Counted from the first letter of the stretch, positions 54,568 to 63,717 are shown. The stretch: 64,000 bases of DNA from JBDTGE01 sp050742975 (GCA_050742975.1 JBOGDQ010000077.1:8860-72859), one strand, 5' to 3'. The notes: generated by a model from the sequence alone, not told the origin. Translations and numbers: made by a program.

Positions 54568-54618
54568 TCTTCGCGATGGCTATTTGTGCTCGCGGTGCGC
54601 GCGCCGAAGCTCGATCGC

Positions 54619-55626
54619 ATGACCGACGACGAATCAGTGCCGACGATGCGAATCAGCGGGCCGGCCGATCTGCTGCAGGCCGTGCCGTACCTGCTGGGCT
54701 TTCACCCGTCCGACAGCCTGGTGCTGATCGGCTTGGCCGACGGGCATCTCGTCGTCACCGTGCGCCTGGACCTGGTCGATCTGGCCGAGCCACGAGTGCT
54801 GGCCGAGGCGATCGATGCGATGCACCGCGGCGGAACGGAGGAACTGGTGGGGGCGGTCTACGACGACTGCCCGACGTCATGGCCGCTGCCCTGGGCCGGA
54901 GTAGCCCGCACACTGTCGAACGAGTGCGACCGCACGGGCTGCAATCTGTCCGACGTGCTCCGTGTCTCCGGGGCTCGCTGGTGGTCCTACGAGTGCAGCT
55001 CGCCCGAGTGCTGCGCACCGGAAGGCAATGAACTTCCGGACGCGCCGTCACCGTTCGTGGCTGCGGCCACCTATGCGGGGCTGGTCGCGCTGCCGGATCG
55101 TGACAGCGTCTCGGCCCAGTTCGAGCCATTGCCGGCCGAGCGTCGGGCGGCGCTCGAACCGCTGATCGGCGAGCACGAACACGCGGCGGTCAGGGCGGTG
55201 CTCGAGGGCCACGGCGAGCGATGGGACCGATCGGTCAAGCGTGCGTTGTTCGCCGCTGCGCGCGCTGCCGACCGATCCGCTCCGGACGCTCTCAGCGACG
55301 ACGACGCGGCACGGTTCGCTGTCGCGCTGTCCGCGATCGGCATGCGCGACTCGGTGTGGATGGCGATCGACGACGGGCGCCTGGACGGGCGGGCACTGTG
55401 GCGGGACCTGGCGCGCCGGCTGCCGAGTCCGTACGACGCCACCCCGCTGTTCCTGTTCGGATGGGCGAGCTGGCGAGCCGGGAACGGCGCCCTCGCCGGG
55501 ATGGCGGCGCAGCGCGCGATCGACAGCGACCCGACCTACAGCGCGGCTGACCTGCTGCTGGCCGCGCTCGCGCGTGGCCTGGACCCACGCCAGCTGCCCC
55601 GCCTTCGCCTGCCGCGCACGGCATGA
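54619..55626 (+). CDS. DUF4192 family protein
   Basis: The 335-residue cytoplasmic protein starts MTDDESVPTMRISGPADLLQ, then AVPYLLGFHPSDSLVLIGL, the hallmark N-terminus of DUF4192, an actinobacterial family of unknown function often encoded near sigma-factor and ribonucleotide reductase loci. The C-terminal half is helical with TPR-like character (LFGWASWRAGNGALAGMAAQ, RAIDSDPTYSAADLLLAAL). GTG 54595 in the same frame is an alternative start. Two DnaA-box-like sequences lie upstream. Confidence 0.82.
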   Translation: MTDDESVPTMRISGPADLLQAVPYLLGFHPSDSLVLIGLADGHLVVTVRLDLVDLAEPRVLAEAIDAMHRGGTEELVGAVYDDCPTSWPLPWAGVARTLSNECDRTGCNLSDVLRVSGARWWSYECSSPECCAPEGNELPDAPSPFVAAATYAGLVALPDRDSVSAQFEPLPAERRAALEPLIGEHEHAAVRAVLEGHGERWDRSVKRALFAAARAADRSAPDALSDDDAARFAVALSAIGMRDSVWMAIDDGRLDGRALWRDLARRLPSPYDATPLFLFGWASWRAGNGALAGMAAQRAIDSDPTYSAADLLLAALARGLDPRQLPRLRLPRTA

Positions 55627-55687
55627 CACCGCGGGGCGTTGGGGAGCAGGGTGCAGCCGAGCGCCGGACCGTCGAGCACCGGAGGGG

Positions 55688-57154
55688 TCAGAGCGACACC
55701 GCGTGCGGGCGCACCGGTGTCGGCAGGTCCGTCGCGCCGCTCAGCCGGTCGTCGACCGCAGCCGCGCAGGCGCGCCCCTCCGCGATTGCCCAGACCACCA
55801 GTGATGCACTGCGCGTGGCATCGCCACAGGCGAACACGCCGTCCGCGCTGGTCCGCCACCCGTCGTCCACTACGGCCGTGCCGCGTACCGGGTCGCGGTT
55901 CACGCCGAGGGCGGCGAGCAGATCGGGCACGTCGGTTCCGACGAAGCCGGCCGCGAGCAGGACCAGCTCGGCGGGCAGCTCGGTGCGCGAGCCGGGCACC
56001 GGTCGGATCTCGCGCCGGGTGTCGATGCGGACGATCTCGACCTCCTCGACCACGACCGCACGCACCGCGACCGCCTCGTCGCCGACGAACTCCACCACCT
56101 CGCGCGCCCACGCTTCGTGCACGCCCTCGTCATGCGCCGGCGAGACGCCCCGGCTGTTCGGCGCGGAGGGCCACACGGGGTTGACGAGCCCGATGCGCGG
56201 CCGCGGGCGCGGGTTGTGATCGAGCACCGTCACCGAGCTCGCACCCTGGCGATTGGCGGTGCCGAGGCAGTCGGCGGCCGTGTCGCCCCCGCCGATGATG
56301 ATCACATGTTTTCCGGCCGCGTCGATTCCTGGACGGTCGATGTCACCGGCATGCACCCGGTTCCCCTGATGCAGGTAGGTCATCGCCTGGTGGACGCCGG
56401 CGAGATCGTGGCCAGGGGTGCCGAGCTCGCGTGGCGCGAGCGCTCCGACTGCCAGCACCACCGCGTCGAAGTCGGCACGCAGCGCACCGACGTCGGCGCG
56501 GCCGATCTCGGTATCGGTCTTGAAGACCGTGCCTTCGGCGCTCATCTGGGCCAGTCTGCGATCGATGATGTCCTTGGGCATCTTGAAGTCCGGGATCCCG
56601 TACCGCAGCAGGCCGCCGAGCCTGTCGTCGCGCTCGAACACGGTGACGGCGTGACCGGCCCGGGTGAGTTGCTGTGCTGCCGCCAGCCCCGCGGGCCCTG
56701 AGCCGACGACTGCCACCGCCATGCCGGTTCGCTCGATCGGGATCTGTGGCCGGACGTTGTCGTCGTCGAACGCGTGCTCGACGATGTTCAGCTCCACCTG
56801 CTTGATCGTCACCGGATCGGTGTTGAGCGCGAGGACGCACGCCGCTTCACACGGGGCCGGGCAGATCCAGCCGGTGAACTCGGGAAAGTTGTTGGTGGCG
56901 TGCAGACGCTCGCTGGCGCTTGCGAAATCATCGCGCGCGACGAACTCGTTCCACTCGGGAATGAGGTTGCCGAGCGGGCATCCGCTGTGACAGAACGCCA
57001 CGCCGCAGTCCATGCAGCGTGCGGCCTGCTCGATCACCGACGCGGAGGCCGGTCGCAGGTAGATCGGCTGCCAGTCGCGCACCCGTTCGGCAGCAGGACG
57101 CTTGGGGGTGTCCTGGCGGGGGTGCTTGAGGAACCCGTGCGGATCGTGTGCCAC
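55688..57154 (-). CDS. gltD: Glutamate synthase small subunit (NADPH-dependent)
   Basis: GltD passes electrons from NADPH to the large GOGAT subunit. The 488-residue protein has the N-terminal 4Fe-4S region (ARCMDCGVAFCHSGCPLGN and GWICPAPCEAACVL), an FAD-binding GxGxxG (AVVGSGPAGLAAAQQL), and an NADPH-binding site (VIIIGGGDTAADCLG). The C-terminus has the second FAD motif (GVFACGDATRSASLVVWAI). I chose GTG 57154 because the family starts ...DPHGFLKH. gltB is not adjacent, which is unusual; it may lie elsewhere, or this subunit may serve another partner. Confidence 0.9.
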   Translation of the reverse strand: MAHDPHGFLKHPRQDTPKRPAAERVRDWQPIYLRPASASVIEQAARCMDCGVAFCHSGCPLGNLIPEWNEFVARDDFASASERLHATNNFPEFTGWICPAPCEAACVLALNTDPVTIKQVELNIVEHAFDDDNVRPQIPIERTGMAVAVVGSGPAGLAAAQQLTRAGHAVTVFERDDRLGGLLRYGIPDFKMPKDIIDRRLAQMSAEGTVFKTDTEIGRADVGALRADFDAVVLAVGALAPRELGTPGHDLAGVHQAMTYLHQGNRVHAGDIDRPGIDAAGKHVIIIGGGDTAADCLGTANRQGASSVTVLDHNPRPRPRIGLVNPVWPSAPNSRGVSPAHDEGVHEAWAREVVEFVGDEAVAVRAVVVEEVEIVRIDTRREIRPVPGSRTELPAELVLLAAGFVGTDVPDLLAALGVNRDPVRGTAVVDDGWRTSADGVFACGDATRSASLVVWAIAEGRACAAAVDDRLSGATDLPTPVRPHAVSL

Positions 57155-57283
57155 CCTGTGCGCTCTTTCCTGTCCGGTCGACCGCGCAGCCACCGGCGCA
57201 GGCCAGGTGTCACGACGGGAGGTGCGGTGGGCACCGAGTGGTGCCGGCGGCGAGGCTGCGATGGCTCGCGCTGGTGGGCCGAT

Positions 57284-57315
57284 AGTACCGAACGGCGCCA
57301 GTACCGAACGGCGCC
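57284..57315. repeat. 16-bp tandem duplication between ideR and gltD
   Basis: AGTACCGAACGGCGCC occurs twice in direct succession with no mismatch. A related sequence, AGCACCGAACGGCGAC, occurs once at about 54514. Confidence 0.88.
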
Positions 57316-57317
57316 GC

Positions 57318-58013
57318 TCAGGCCGGTCGGACGAAGATGTGATCGCTCACATGCCGCTCGAGGGTGAAGTCCCGTCCGTCGAGGATCACCCTGACCGCGC
57401 CGTCGATCGCCGTCACGTGAGCGTGCTGACCGGGACGCAGGCCGGCATCGGTGAGCCGGTGCATCATCGCCGCGTCCGGCTGCAACTGCTCGCTGATCCG
57501 GTCCACGACGACCTCGCTCGACTCGGAGCTCGCTCCCACGGTCAGGCTGACCATGCCGGCCGGGTCGTCGGCCGCCGCGAACGGCAGTCCCAGCTCGTCG
57601 AGGCCGGGGATCGGATTCCCGTGCGGGCAGACGAGCGGCTTGTCCAGCATCGCGACGATGCGTCGCTCGACTGCGTCGCTCATGACGTGCTCCCAGCGGC
57701 ACGCCTCGATGTGCACGTCCTCCCAGTCCAGGCCGATCACGTCGGCGAGCAGGCGCTCGGCCAGCCGGTGCTTGCGCATCACGCCGATCGCCTCGTGCCG
57801 GCCCGCATCGGTCAGCTGCAGGTGGCGGTCGTCAGCCACGTGCAGCAGCCCGTCGCGCTCCATCCGGGCAACGGTCTGGCTGACGGTAGGCCCGCTCTGC
57901 CCGAGCCGCTCGGCGATCCGGGCGCGCAGCGGAACCACGCCTTCCTCCTCCAGCTCGTACACGGTCCGCAGATACATCTCGGTCGTGTCGATCAGATCGC
58001 TGTGATGGCTCAC
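57318..58013 (-). CDS. ideR: Iron-dependent repressor of the DtxR family (IdeR)
   Basis: This 231-residue metal-dependent regulator has an N-terminal winged helix (VVPLRARIAERLGQSGPTVS), a dimerisation/metal domain and an SH3-like C-terminal domain. All DtxR metal ligands are present with a +3 offset: Met13, Cys105, Glu108 and His109 (primary site, CRWEH) and His82, Glu86 and His101 (ancillary site). It should repress iron uptake and induce storage genes when Fe2+ is plentiful. It lies next to sigB, as Rv2711-Rv2710 do. GTG 58013 is 7 nt after TAGGAT. Confidence 0.93.
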   Translation of the reverse strand: MSHHSDLIDTTEMYLRTVYELEEEGVVPLRARIAERLGQSGPTVSQTVARMERDGLLHVADDRHLQLTDAGRHEAIGVMRKHRLAERLLADVIGLDWEDVHIEACRWEHVMSDAVERRIVAMLDKPLVCPHGNPIPGLDELGLPFAAADDPAGMVSLTVGASSESSEVVVDRISEQLQPDAAMMHRLTDAGLRPGQHAHVTAIDGAVRVILDGRDFTLERHVSDHIFVRPA

Positions 58014-58020
58014 GGGGCCA

Positions 58021-58026
58021 ATCCTA
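58021..58026 (-). promoter_or_regulatory. -10 element of a leaderless ideR promoter
   Basis: On the minus strand TAGGAT lies 7 nt before GTG 58013, with no Shine-Dalgarno sequence. Confidence 0.5.
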
Positions 58027-58044
58027 GGCTTTCAGCGTCGAGCT

Positions 58045-59199
58045 CTAGTCCAAATAGTCGCGGAGCACCTGCGCGCGTGAGGGGTGGCGCAGCTTGGCCA
58101 TCGTCTCGCGCTCGATCTGGCGGATGCGCTCGCGGGAGAGCTTGAACTCGCGGCCGATCTCGTCGAGAGTTCGCGGCTGGCCGCCGTCCAAGCCGTAACG
58201 CATCCGGACCACGGCCGCCTCCCGCGCCTCCAGTGAGTCCAGAACGCCGTGCAGCTGGGTTCGCATGAGCTGGTCCTCGACCGTCGTCTCGGCAGCGAGC
58301 GTCGCACGATCGTCGGCGATGAAGTCACCGAGCGAGGCGTCGTCGTCCGTGCCGACCGTCTGGTCGAGGCTGACCAGGTCTCGGGACAGGTCGATCAGTT
58401 CCCGTACCCGATCCTCGGTGATGTCCAGCTCCGCGGCCAGCTCGGCGTGCGTTACCTCGCGGCCCAGCGTCTGGCTCATCTCGCGGCGCATCCGCTGCAT
58501 CTTGTTCACCTGCTCCACCAGGTGCACGGGGAGCCGGATCGTCCGCGCCTGGTCGGCCATCGCGCGGCTGATCGCCTGCCGGATCCACCAGGTCGCGTAC
58601 GTCGAGAACTTGAAGCCCTTGGTGTAGTCGAACTTCTCGACGGCGCGGATCAGGCCCAGGTTGCCCTCCGGGATCAGGTCGAGGAATGGCATGCCGTGGC
58701 CGGTGTAGCGCTTGGCCAGCGACACGACCAGGCGCAGGTTGGCGCGCAGCAGGTGGTCCTTGGCCCGATCACCGTCGACCGTGAGCGCGCGCAACTCACG
58801 CTTGCGCGCCGCGGTCAGCTTCGGGGTGCTGGCCGCCAGGTGCGCGGCGTACAGGCCGGCCTCGATGCGCTTGGCCAGCTCGACCTCGTCGGCGGCCGTC
58901 AGCAGCGCGACCTTGCCGATCTCGTTGAGGTAGACGCGGACCAGGTCGGCCGAGGCGGCCACCTCGTCCAGGTCGGCGGCCGGGCGCTCGGCCACCTCGT
59001 CCGACGCCGCCGCCAGGGCGGCCTTGGTCAGCTCCGCGGCCGAGTCGATCGCGGGAGCCTCGGCCGGCTTGGTGGCGCGTGCGCTGCGGTGGGTGCGGGT
59101 GGCGATGCGGGATTCGGAGGAAGTCGTGCGGGAACCCGCGCCAGCCGGGTTACGACGGGCCGCGGGCTTGCGGGCAGATGTGCTACGAGATGTAGTCAC
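58045..59199 (-). CDS. sigB: RNA polymerase sigma factor, SigB/HrdB-like (group 2 sigma-70)
   Basis: The 384-residue sigma-70 protein has a basic Ser/Ala-rich N-terminus, region 1.2 (ADLVRVYLNEIGKVALLTAA), region 2 with the -10-recognition and melting segment (EKFDYTKGFKFSTYATWWIR), region 3 (RLPVHLVEQVNKMQRMRREM) and region 4 helix-turn-helix (LDEIGREFKLSRERIRQIER). The beginning DLVRVYLN and the position next to ideR match mycobacterial SigB. The end (RAQVLRDYLD) is SigA-like. GTG 59199 is chosen because GAGGTGG lies upstream. Confidence 0.92.
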   Translation of the reverse strand: MTTSRSTSARKPAARRNPAGAGSRTTSSESRIATRTHRSARATKPAEAPAIDSAAELTKAALAAASDEVAERPAADLDEVAASADLVRVYLNEIGKVALLTAADEVELAKRIEAGLYAAHLAASTPKLTAARKRELRALTVDGDRAKDHLLRANLRLVVSLAKRYTGHGMPFLDLIPEGNLGLIRAVEKFDYTKGFKFSTYATWWIRQAISRAMADQARTIRLPVHLVEQVNKMQRMRREMSQTLGREVTHAELAAELDITEDRVRELIDLSRDLVSLDQTVGTDDDASLGDFIADDRATLAAETTVEDQLMRTQLHGVLDSLEAREAAVVRMRYGLDGGQPRTLDEIGREFKLSRERIRQIERETMAKLRHPSRAQVLRDYLD

Positions 59200-59392
59200 G
59201 GTGTGCAAAACCACCTCTTCGATCGATTTGGCCTGCACCGACTACTTCGTCGGCCGGCCTGTTCGGGTTCACCTGGACAACGTGTATACGGGTGTCCGGT
59301 GTTCCCGAAACCCGCGGTCACACGGGTGGCGCACAGGTTCGGCTCAGCTCGATCGGGCCGACGATTTGGCCGGCGGACTCCGGCGCTGCCGA

Positions 59393-59818
59393 TCAGACTT
59401 GCAGGAGCAGGGTGATCGGGCCGTCGTTGACGAGCTCGACCTGCATGTCCGCGCCGAAGCGGCCGGTCGCGACGGTGCAGCCCAACGCCCGCAGGTCGCG
59501 CACGAACGCCTCGACGAGCGGTTCGGCGACCGGGCCGGGCGCGGCCGCTGCCCAGGTCGGCCGCCGTCCCTTGCGCGTGTCGCCGTACAGGGTGAACTGG
59601 CTGACGACGAGGACCGCAGCCATCGGCAGGTCGGCGATGCTCTGCTCGTCGCGCATGATCCGCAGCCCGTGGACCTTGCGGGCCAGGCTCGCGGCCTGCG
59701 CAGGGGTGTCCTCGTGGGTCACGCCGAGCAGGACGAGCAGCCCGATGCCGATCGCGCCGACCCGCTCGCCACCGACCGTGACGGCCGCGCTCGTGACGCG
59801 CTGAACGAGCGCCCTCAC
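59393..59818 (-). CDS. dtd: D-aminoacyl-tRNA deacylase
   Basis: Dtd removes D-amino acids and glycine mischarged onto tRNA. The 141-residue protein has the family motifs VRALVQRVTSAAVTVGGERV at the N-terminus, the active-site SQFTLYGD, and the cross-subunit Gly-Pro in NDGPITLLLQV. GTG 59818 gives the standard length. The frame upstream is open but not conserved. It is divergent from the DUF3099 gene. Confidence 0.93.
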   Translation of the reverse strand: MRALVQRVTSAAVTVGGERVGAIGIGLLVLLGVTHEDTPAQAASLARKVHGLRIMRDEQSIADLPMAAVLVVSQFTLYGDTRKGRRPTWAAAAPGPVAEPLVEAFVRDLRALGCTVATGRFGADMQVELVNDGPITLLLQV

Positions 59819-59926
59819 CCCGGCCGCCCACACGTCGGGCGGGGCGTCGGGACTGAACTGCTCACCGGGCAATCCTGTCGCACCGTTCGGGGTCCCACGG
59901 CGGCGGGCGGTGGGAGACTGATACGC

Positions 59927-60250
59927 ATGCGGCACAGCCACGCAGATCATCCGGCGCTGATCACCACGGCGCAGCAGAGCGGCGACGAGGAGTACGACCG
60001 CCGCCGCAAGCGGTACGCCGTGATGATGGGGCTGCGCGCGCTGTTCGTGCTCGGCGCCGCCCTGACCTATCACGTGTCGCTGTGGCTGGCGCTGAGCTTC
60101 ATCGTGACCGCCGCGGTCCTGCCGTGGTGCGCGGTCATCCTCGCGAACGACGGTCCGCCACGCAAGCGCGCCCAGCACGTGGGGTTCGTCCCGCCGAACA
60201 CCGAGCGGGCCCTTCCGCCCGGCGAGGACGACCGGACGGTCGAAGGCTGA
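59927..60250 (+). CDS. DUF3099 family small membrane protein
   Basis: The 107-residue protein has a polar N-terminus (ITTAQQSGDEEYDRRRKRYA), two transmembrane helices (VMMGLRALFVLGAALTYHV and LSFIVTAAVLPWCAVILAND) and a charged tail. This is the DUF3099 pattern, an actinobacterial family near dtd and sigma-factor genes. Function is unknown. GAGACT lies 6 nt before ATG 59927. Confidence 0.85.
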   Translation: MRHSHADHPALITTAQQSGDEEYDRRRKRYAVMMGLRALFVLGAALTYHVSLWLALSFIVTAAVLPWCAVILANDGPPRKRAQHVGFVPPNTERALPPGEDDRTVEG

Positions 60251-60278
60251 TCGGCCGGGCAGTGGCACAATCGATGCC

Positions 60279-60503
60279 GTGACGAGCACCCAGACCCTCG
60301 AGTCGCCGAAGACGTCCGACGCCGATACCGGCAACGAGGTCTTCCACTACGTCCGCAAGGCCAAGATCGCCGAGAGCGCGGTGCTGGGGACGATGGTCGA
60401 GGCGCTGTGCGGCGAGATCTTCCCCGTGACGAAGACTCCCAAGCCGGGCTCGCCGGTGTGTCCGGCGTGCAAGGACATCTACGACAACGTGCTGTCGGGC
60501 TGA
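60279..60503 (+). CDS. DUF3039 family protein
   Basis: The 74-residue cytoplasmic protein (EVFHYVRKAKIAESAVLGTM, VEALCGEIFPVTKTPKPG, SPVCPACKDIYDNVLSG) matches DUF3039 and corresponds to Rv2708c. Cys45-like and the C-x2-C pair in CPACK could bind zinc. CACAAT lies 7 nt upstream of the GTG. Its end overlaps the convergent yihY gene by 25 bp, the same neighbours as in M. tuberculosis. Confidence 0.88.
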   Translation: MTSTQTLESPKTSDADTGNEVFHYVRKAKIAESAVLGTMVEALCGEIFPVTKTPKPGSPVCPACKDIYDNVLSG

Positions 60504-61459
60504 TCGTCCGGCCCGTCGTCGACGTCCGGCCCGTCGTCCACCCGCTGCCAGTTGCGTGGACGCAGCACTCGCGGTGGCTTGACCGGCGTGGGGGACAGGT
60601 GCTCGATGGCGGCGTTGAACTCCGCGCCGAGCAGCACGCCCAGCGCGAGGACGTAGAAGTACAGCAGCGCGGCGATCGGCGTCGCGAGCGTCCCGTACGC
60701 GTGGTTGTGGTCGAGGATGAACCGGATGTACGCACGAAGGGCCAGTGACCCGGCCAGGAACACCCCGAGCGCCAGCACCGCGCCGGGCACGCCTCGGTGC
60801 CACGGCAGCCGGCGTGGCGGCGCGACGTGATAGAGCGTGGTGAGGCCCAGCAGCAGCAGCAGCACGAGCACGGGGTAGTAGCCGATGTTGACGAGTTCGG
60901 TGACGGTCGAGCGGAATCGGCGTGGGAACGAGCGCTTGATGAGGTCGGGACCGAGAACCAGCATCGGCAGCACGATGACCCCGAGCAGCACCGACCCGAG
61001 GAACATCCAGAGCGCCAGCAGCCGGCTGTGCACCGCGCCGCGCAGGTTCCGCATCCCGTACGCGATGGTGATCGTGTTGACGAACGTCGCGGTGGCCGAT
61101 GACCCGGCCCAGATGGCGAGGACGAACCCGATGCTGATGATGTCGGCCCGCCCGCCGTGCAGGACCTCCTGCAGCATCGGATGGATCACCTGATCGGTGA
61201 CCGATCGGCTGAACGCCTTGCTGAGCGTCGACTCGATCGTGTGCTGGGTCCGGTTGACGCTGTTGTTGCCGAACCATCGCGACACGTAGCCCAGCGTCGC
61301 GACCAGGGCGAGGAACAGCGACGGCAGGCTGAGCATCTGCCAGAACGCCGCCTCTGCCGACAGGCCGAGCACGCGGTCGCCCCACGCCTGCTTGATCGTC
61401 CGGCTGAGCAGGTACGGCAGGTGGCCGATCGCCCTCACCACGCGCCGCCCGGGGTTCAC
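60479..61459 (-). CDS. YihY/BrkB family inner-membrane protein
   Basis: The 326-residue protein has about six transmembrane helices and the YihY features LSAEAAFWQMLSLPSLFLAL, FVLAIWAGSSATATFVNTIT and LATPIAALLYFYVLALGVLL, then GAEFNAAIEH. It corresponds to Rv2707. Function is uncertain (envelope or lipid related). GTG 61459 is chosen because the upstream residues are not conserved. The C-terminal VDDGPDVDDGPDDQ is encoded by an 18-bp tandem duplication. Confidence 0.85.
   Translation of the reverse strand: MNPGRRVVRAIGHLPYLLSRTIKQAWGDRVLGLSAEAAFWQMLSLPSLFLALVATLGYVSRWFGNNSVNRTQHTIESTLSKAFSRSVTDQVIHPMLQEVLHGGRADIISIGFVLAIWAGSSATATFVNTITIAYGMRNLRGAVHSRLLALWMFLGSVLLGVIVLPMLVLGPDLIKRSFPRRFRSTVTELVNIGYYPVLVLLLLLGLTTLYHVAPPRRLPWHRGVPGAVLALGVFLAGSLALRAYIRFILDHNHAYGTLATPIAALLYFYVLALGVLLGAEFNAAIEHLSPTPVKPPRVLRPRNWQRVDDGPDVDDGPDDQPDSTLS
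60505..60540. repeat. 18-bp tandem duplication at the 3' end of yihY
   Basis: CGTCCGGCCCGTCGTCGA is followed by the same 18 bases with one change (last CGA to CCA). It lengthens the acidic C-terminus of YihY by six residues. Confidence 0.88.
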
Positions 61460-61639
61460 GAGAGAACAGTCTCGCCCACTGCGGGCAGCTCCGAACCTCG
61501 CGGGCCCCACCCGCGTGTCGTGCGCGATGATCGTCCGCGCGCAGCGGGCGCGCCGCGCCGCCCCTCGTCGGTCGAGGCGGTTATGGTGACGCCAGATGCC
61601 CTGAGGCCCGTCTTCGCGTCATGCAGAACAGCGCCGCGG

Positions 61640-61684
61640 GGCATCACGTTGCGCGGCACCGGGTCGCGCGGCATCGCGTCGCGG
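61640..61684. repeat. Three imperfect 15-bp tandem repeats upstream of the helicase gene
   Basis: GGCATCACGTTGCGC, GGCACCGGGTCGCGC and GGCATCGCGTCGCGG follow one another with a constant 15-bp period in the 265-bp yihY-helicase interval. A TetR/LacI-type operator array or a decayed duplication are both possible. I see no other feature in this interval. Confidence 0.65.
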
Positions 61685-61724
61685 GCGTTGTTCCGCGTGC
61701 CGATCAGCCGGGCGGGAGGGATCA

Positions 61725-63428
61725 GTGGCTCAGCCACGCGTGTCACCCGCGGCGGTCGGACCGCGACTTCGAGCCTGGCAGCGCGATGCCCTGATCGCGT
61801 ACGAGGCCGAGAGCCCCCGGCGCGACTACCTGGTGACAGCCACGCCGGGCGCCGGCAAGACGACGTTCGCGCTGGCGCTGGCTGCCCGCCTGCTGGACCG
61901 GCGCGCGATCGACCGCGTGATCGTGGTCTGTCCGACCGACCACCTGCGCACGCAGTGGGCCGATGCGGCCGCCCAGGCTGGCATTCCGCTCGACGCCGCG
62001 CTGTCCAACAGCACCGGTCCGGTGCGCTCGGACCTGACCGGCTACGTCACGACGTATGCGCAGGTTGCCGCCAAGCCGGCGCTGCACTCGGCCCGGGCAA
62101 GGTCCCGGCGCAGCCTGGTGATCCTGGACGAGGTTCACCATGCGGGCGACGGCCTGTCGTGGGGCGAGGCGGTGGCCGCCGCGTTCGAGCAGGTCGCACG
62201 CCGCGTCTGCCTCACCGGGACCCCGTTCCGCACCCGTCCGGACGAGCGGATCCCGTTCGTCCGGTACGACCAGGACGCCGACGGGGGCTGGTGCAGCAGC
62301 GCCGACTATACCTACGGCTACCGCGAGGCGCTGCGCGACGGGGTGGTCCGCCCGGTCGTGTTCGCCGCGTACACCGGCACGTCCCGATGGCGTAACAGCG
62401 CCGGCGAGGTGATCGCCGCCAGCCTGTCTGAGGCGGGGACCAAGCGGACCGAGGCGACGGCCTGGCGCACCGCGCTGAACCCGAGGGGCAGGTGGGTTCC
62501 GCACGTCATCGCGGCCATGGACGAGCGGATCACCCACCTGCGCGATTCGGGGATGTCCGACGCCGCCGGACTCGTGCTGGCCAGCGACCAGGACGACGCG
62601 CGGGCCTACGCCGAGATCGTCGAGCAGGTGACCGGGCACAAGGCGGTCGTCATCCTGTCGGACGACCCGAAGGCGAGCGAGAAGATCAGCGCGTTCGCGA
62701 CGGGCACGGATCGCATCGCGGTCTGCGTGCGAATGGTGTCGGAGGGGGTGGACATCCCGCGCGCCGCTTGCCTGGCCTGGATGACGTCCTACCGCACGCC
62801 GCTGTTCTTCGCGCAGGGCGTCGGGCGCGTGGTCCGGGCGCGCAACGGCAGGGAGGCGGCGACGGTGTTCCTGCCGGCGGTCCGCCCGTTGCTCACGCTG
62901 GCGGCAGAACTGGAGACCGAGCGCAACCACGTCATCCCACCGCCGTCGGCGGCCGACGACGCCCTGCTGGACCTCGAGCGACCCGAACCGGAGCCGGGGG
63001 AGGCCGAGCGCAACGAGCTGATCGACGCCAACGCGGCGTTCGCGCACATCCTGCACGCGGGCCGGGCCGTCGTCGCCGAACCCATGCCGGTCAGCGAGGA
63101 GGACGAGGAGTTCCTGGGCCTGCCGGGCATTCTCACCCCGGAGCAGATGGCCGCGCTGCTCGCGCGCCGCGACACGCACGCCCGGCACCGGGCCACGACG
63201 GCGGCGGATGCGCCGCCGTCGGCCGAAGCGGTTGCCTGGCGCGCCGGCGCCGAACTGCGCCGGGAGGTCAACCGGCTGGTCGGTGTGCTCGCGGCCCGGT
63301 CCGGAACGCCGCACGGGCAGATCCATGCGCAACTGCGGCGAGCGGTACCCGGCCCGGCGTCCCCCGCGGCCACGGTCGATATCCTGGAACGGCGTCGCGA
63401 CCACCTGATGGAACTACTCGGCGGGTGA
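61725..63428 (+). CDS. Superfamily 2 DEAD/DEAH-box helicase
   Basis: The 567-residue protein has an N-terminal Q-motif-like RAWQRDALIAYE, motif I ATPGAGKTT (39-47), motif II DEVH (135-138), motif III LTGTPFRT and in RecA2 the motif V/VI segments MVSEGVDIPRAACLAWMTSY and QGVGRVVRARNG. The last 150 residues are an acidic helical extension. It is conserved in actinobacteria near sigA and may act in DNA repair or RNA metabolism; the role is unproven. It has a GTG start. Confidence 0.88.
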   Translation: MAQPRVSPAAVGPRLRAWQRDALIAYEAESPRRDYLVTATPGAGKTTFALALAARLLDRRAIDRVIVVCPTDHLRTQWADAAAQAGIPLDAALSNSTGPVRSDLTGYVTTYAQVAAKPALHSARARSRRSLVILDEVHHAGDGLSWGEAVAAAFEQVARRVCLTGTPFRTRPDERIPFVRYDQDADGGWCSSADYTYGYREALRDGVVRPVVFAAYTGTSRWRNSAGEVIAASLSEAGTKRTEATAWRTALNPRGRWVPHVIAAMDERITHLRDSGMSDAAGLVLASDQDDARAYAEIVEQVTGHKAVVILSDDPKASEKISAFATGTDRIAVCVRMVSEGVDIPRAACLAWMTSYRTPLFFAQGVGRVVRARNGREAATVFLPAVRPLLTLAAELETERNHVIPPPSAADDALLDLERPEPEPGEAERNELIDANAAFAHILHAGRAVVAEPMPVSEEDEEFLGLPGILTPEQMAALLARRDTHARHRATTAADAPPSAEAVAWRAGAELRREVNRLVGVLAARSGTPHGQIHAQLRRAVPGPASPAATVDILERRRDHLMELLGG

Positions 63429-63621
63429 GCGCGGCGCGTGCGAGCAATCACGCTGTGGGCGAACGGGGAATCGTTCTGCTCGCTCAGCTCGTTGGAACAC
63501 GTGTACGGCTACGGATCCGCGATAGGTGGCCGATACGAACGGGTAGCAAGTCGATAGCGCTCTCGGGGTGTCGCGGCGACCGCCGTCGGATCGGTGGTTT
63601 CGTGTACGGCCAAGGAGCAAC

Positions 63622-63717
63622 ATGGACGATCCCGACCGGGGATCAGGCAGAGGGAAGAGGTGCCAACGTGACTACAGCGACCCCAGTGATCGCCGATCGT
63701 CCGCTGACAGCTACTGA
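63622..63717 (+). other. Possible 31-codon upstream ORF overlapping the DUF7455 gene
   Basis: AAGGAG precedes ATG 63622, and the frame (MDDPDRGSGRGKRCQRDYSD...) ends at 63717, 50 nt inside the next gene. The peptide is basic and Asp/Ser-rich. Translation would interfere with initiation at GTG 63668. The evidence is only a ribosome-binding site and an open frame. Confidence 0.25.

Noticed and set aside
59200..59392. IdeR iron box or NrdR box near sigB
   Set aside because: No TTAGG-type palindrome or ACTACATCTAG-like sequence is visible in this interval.
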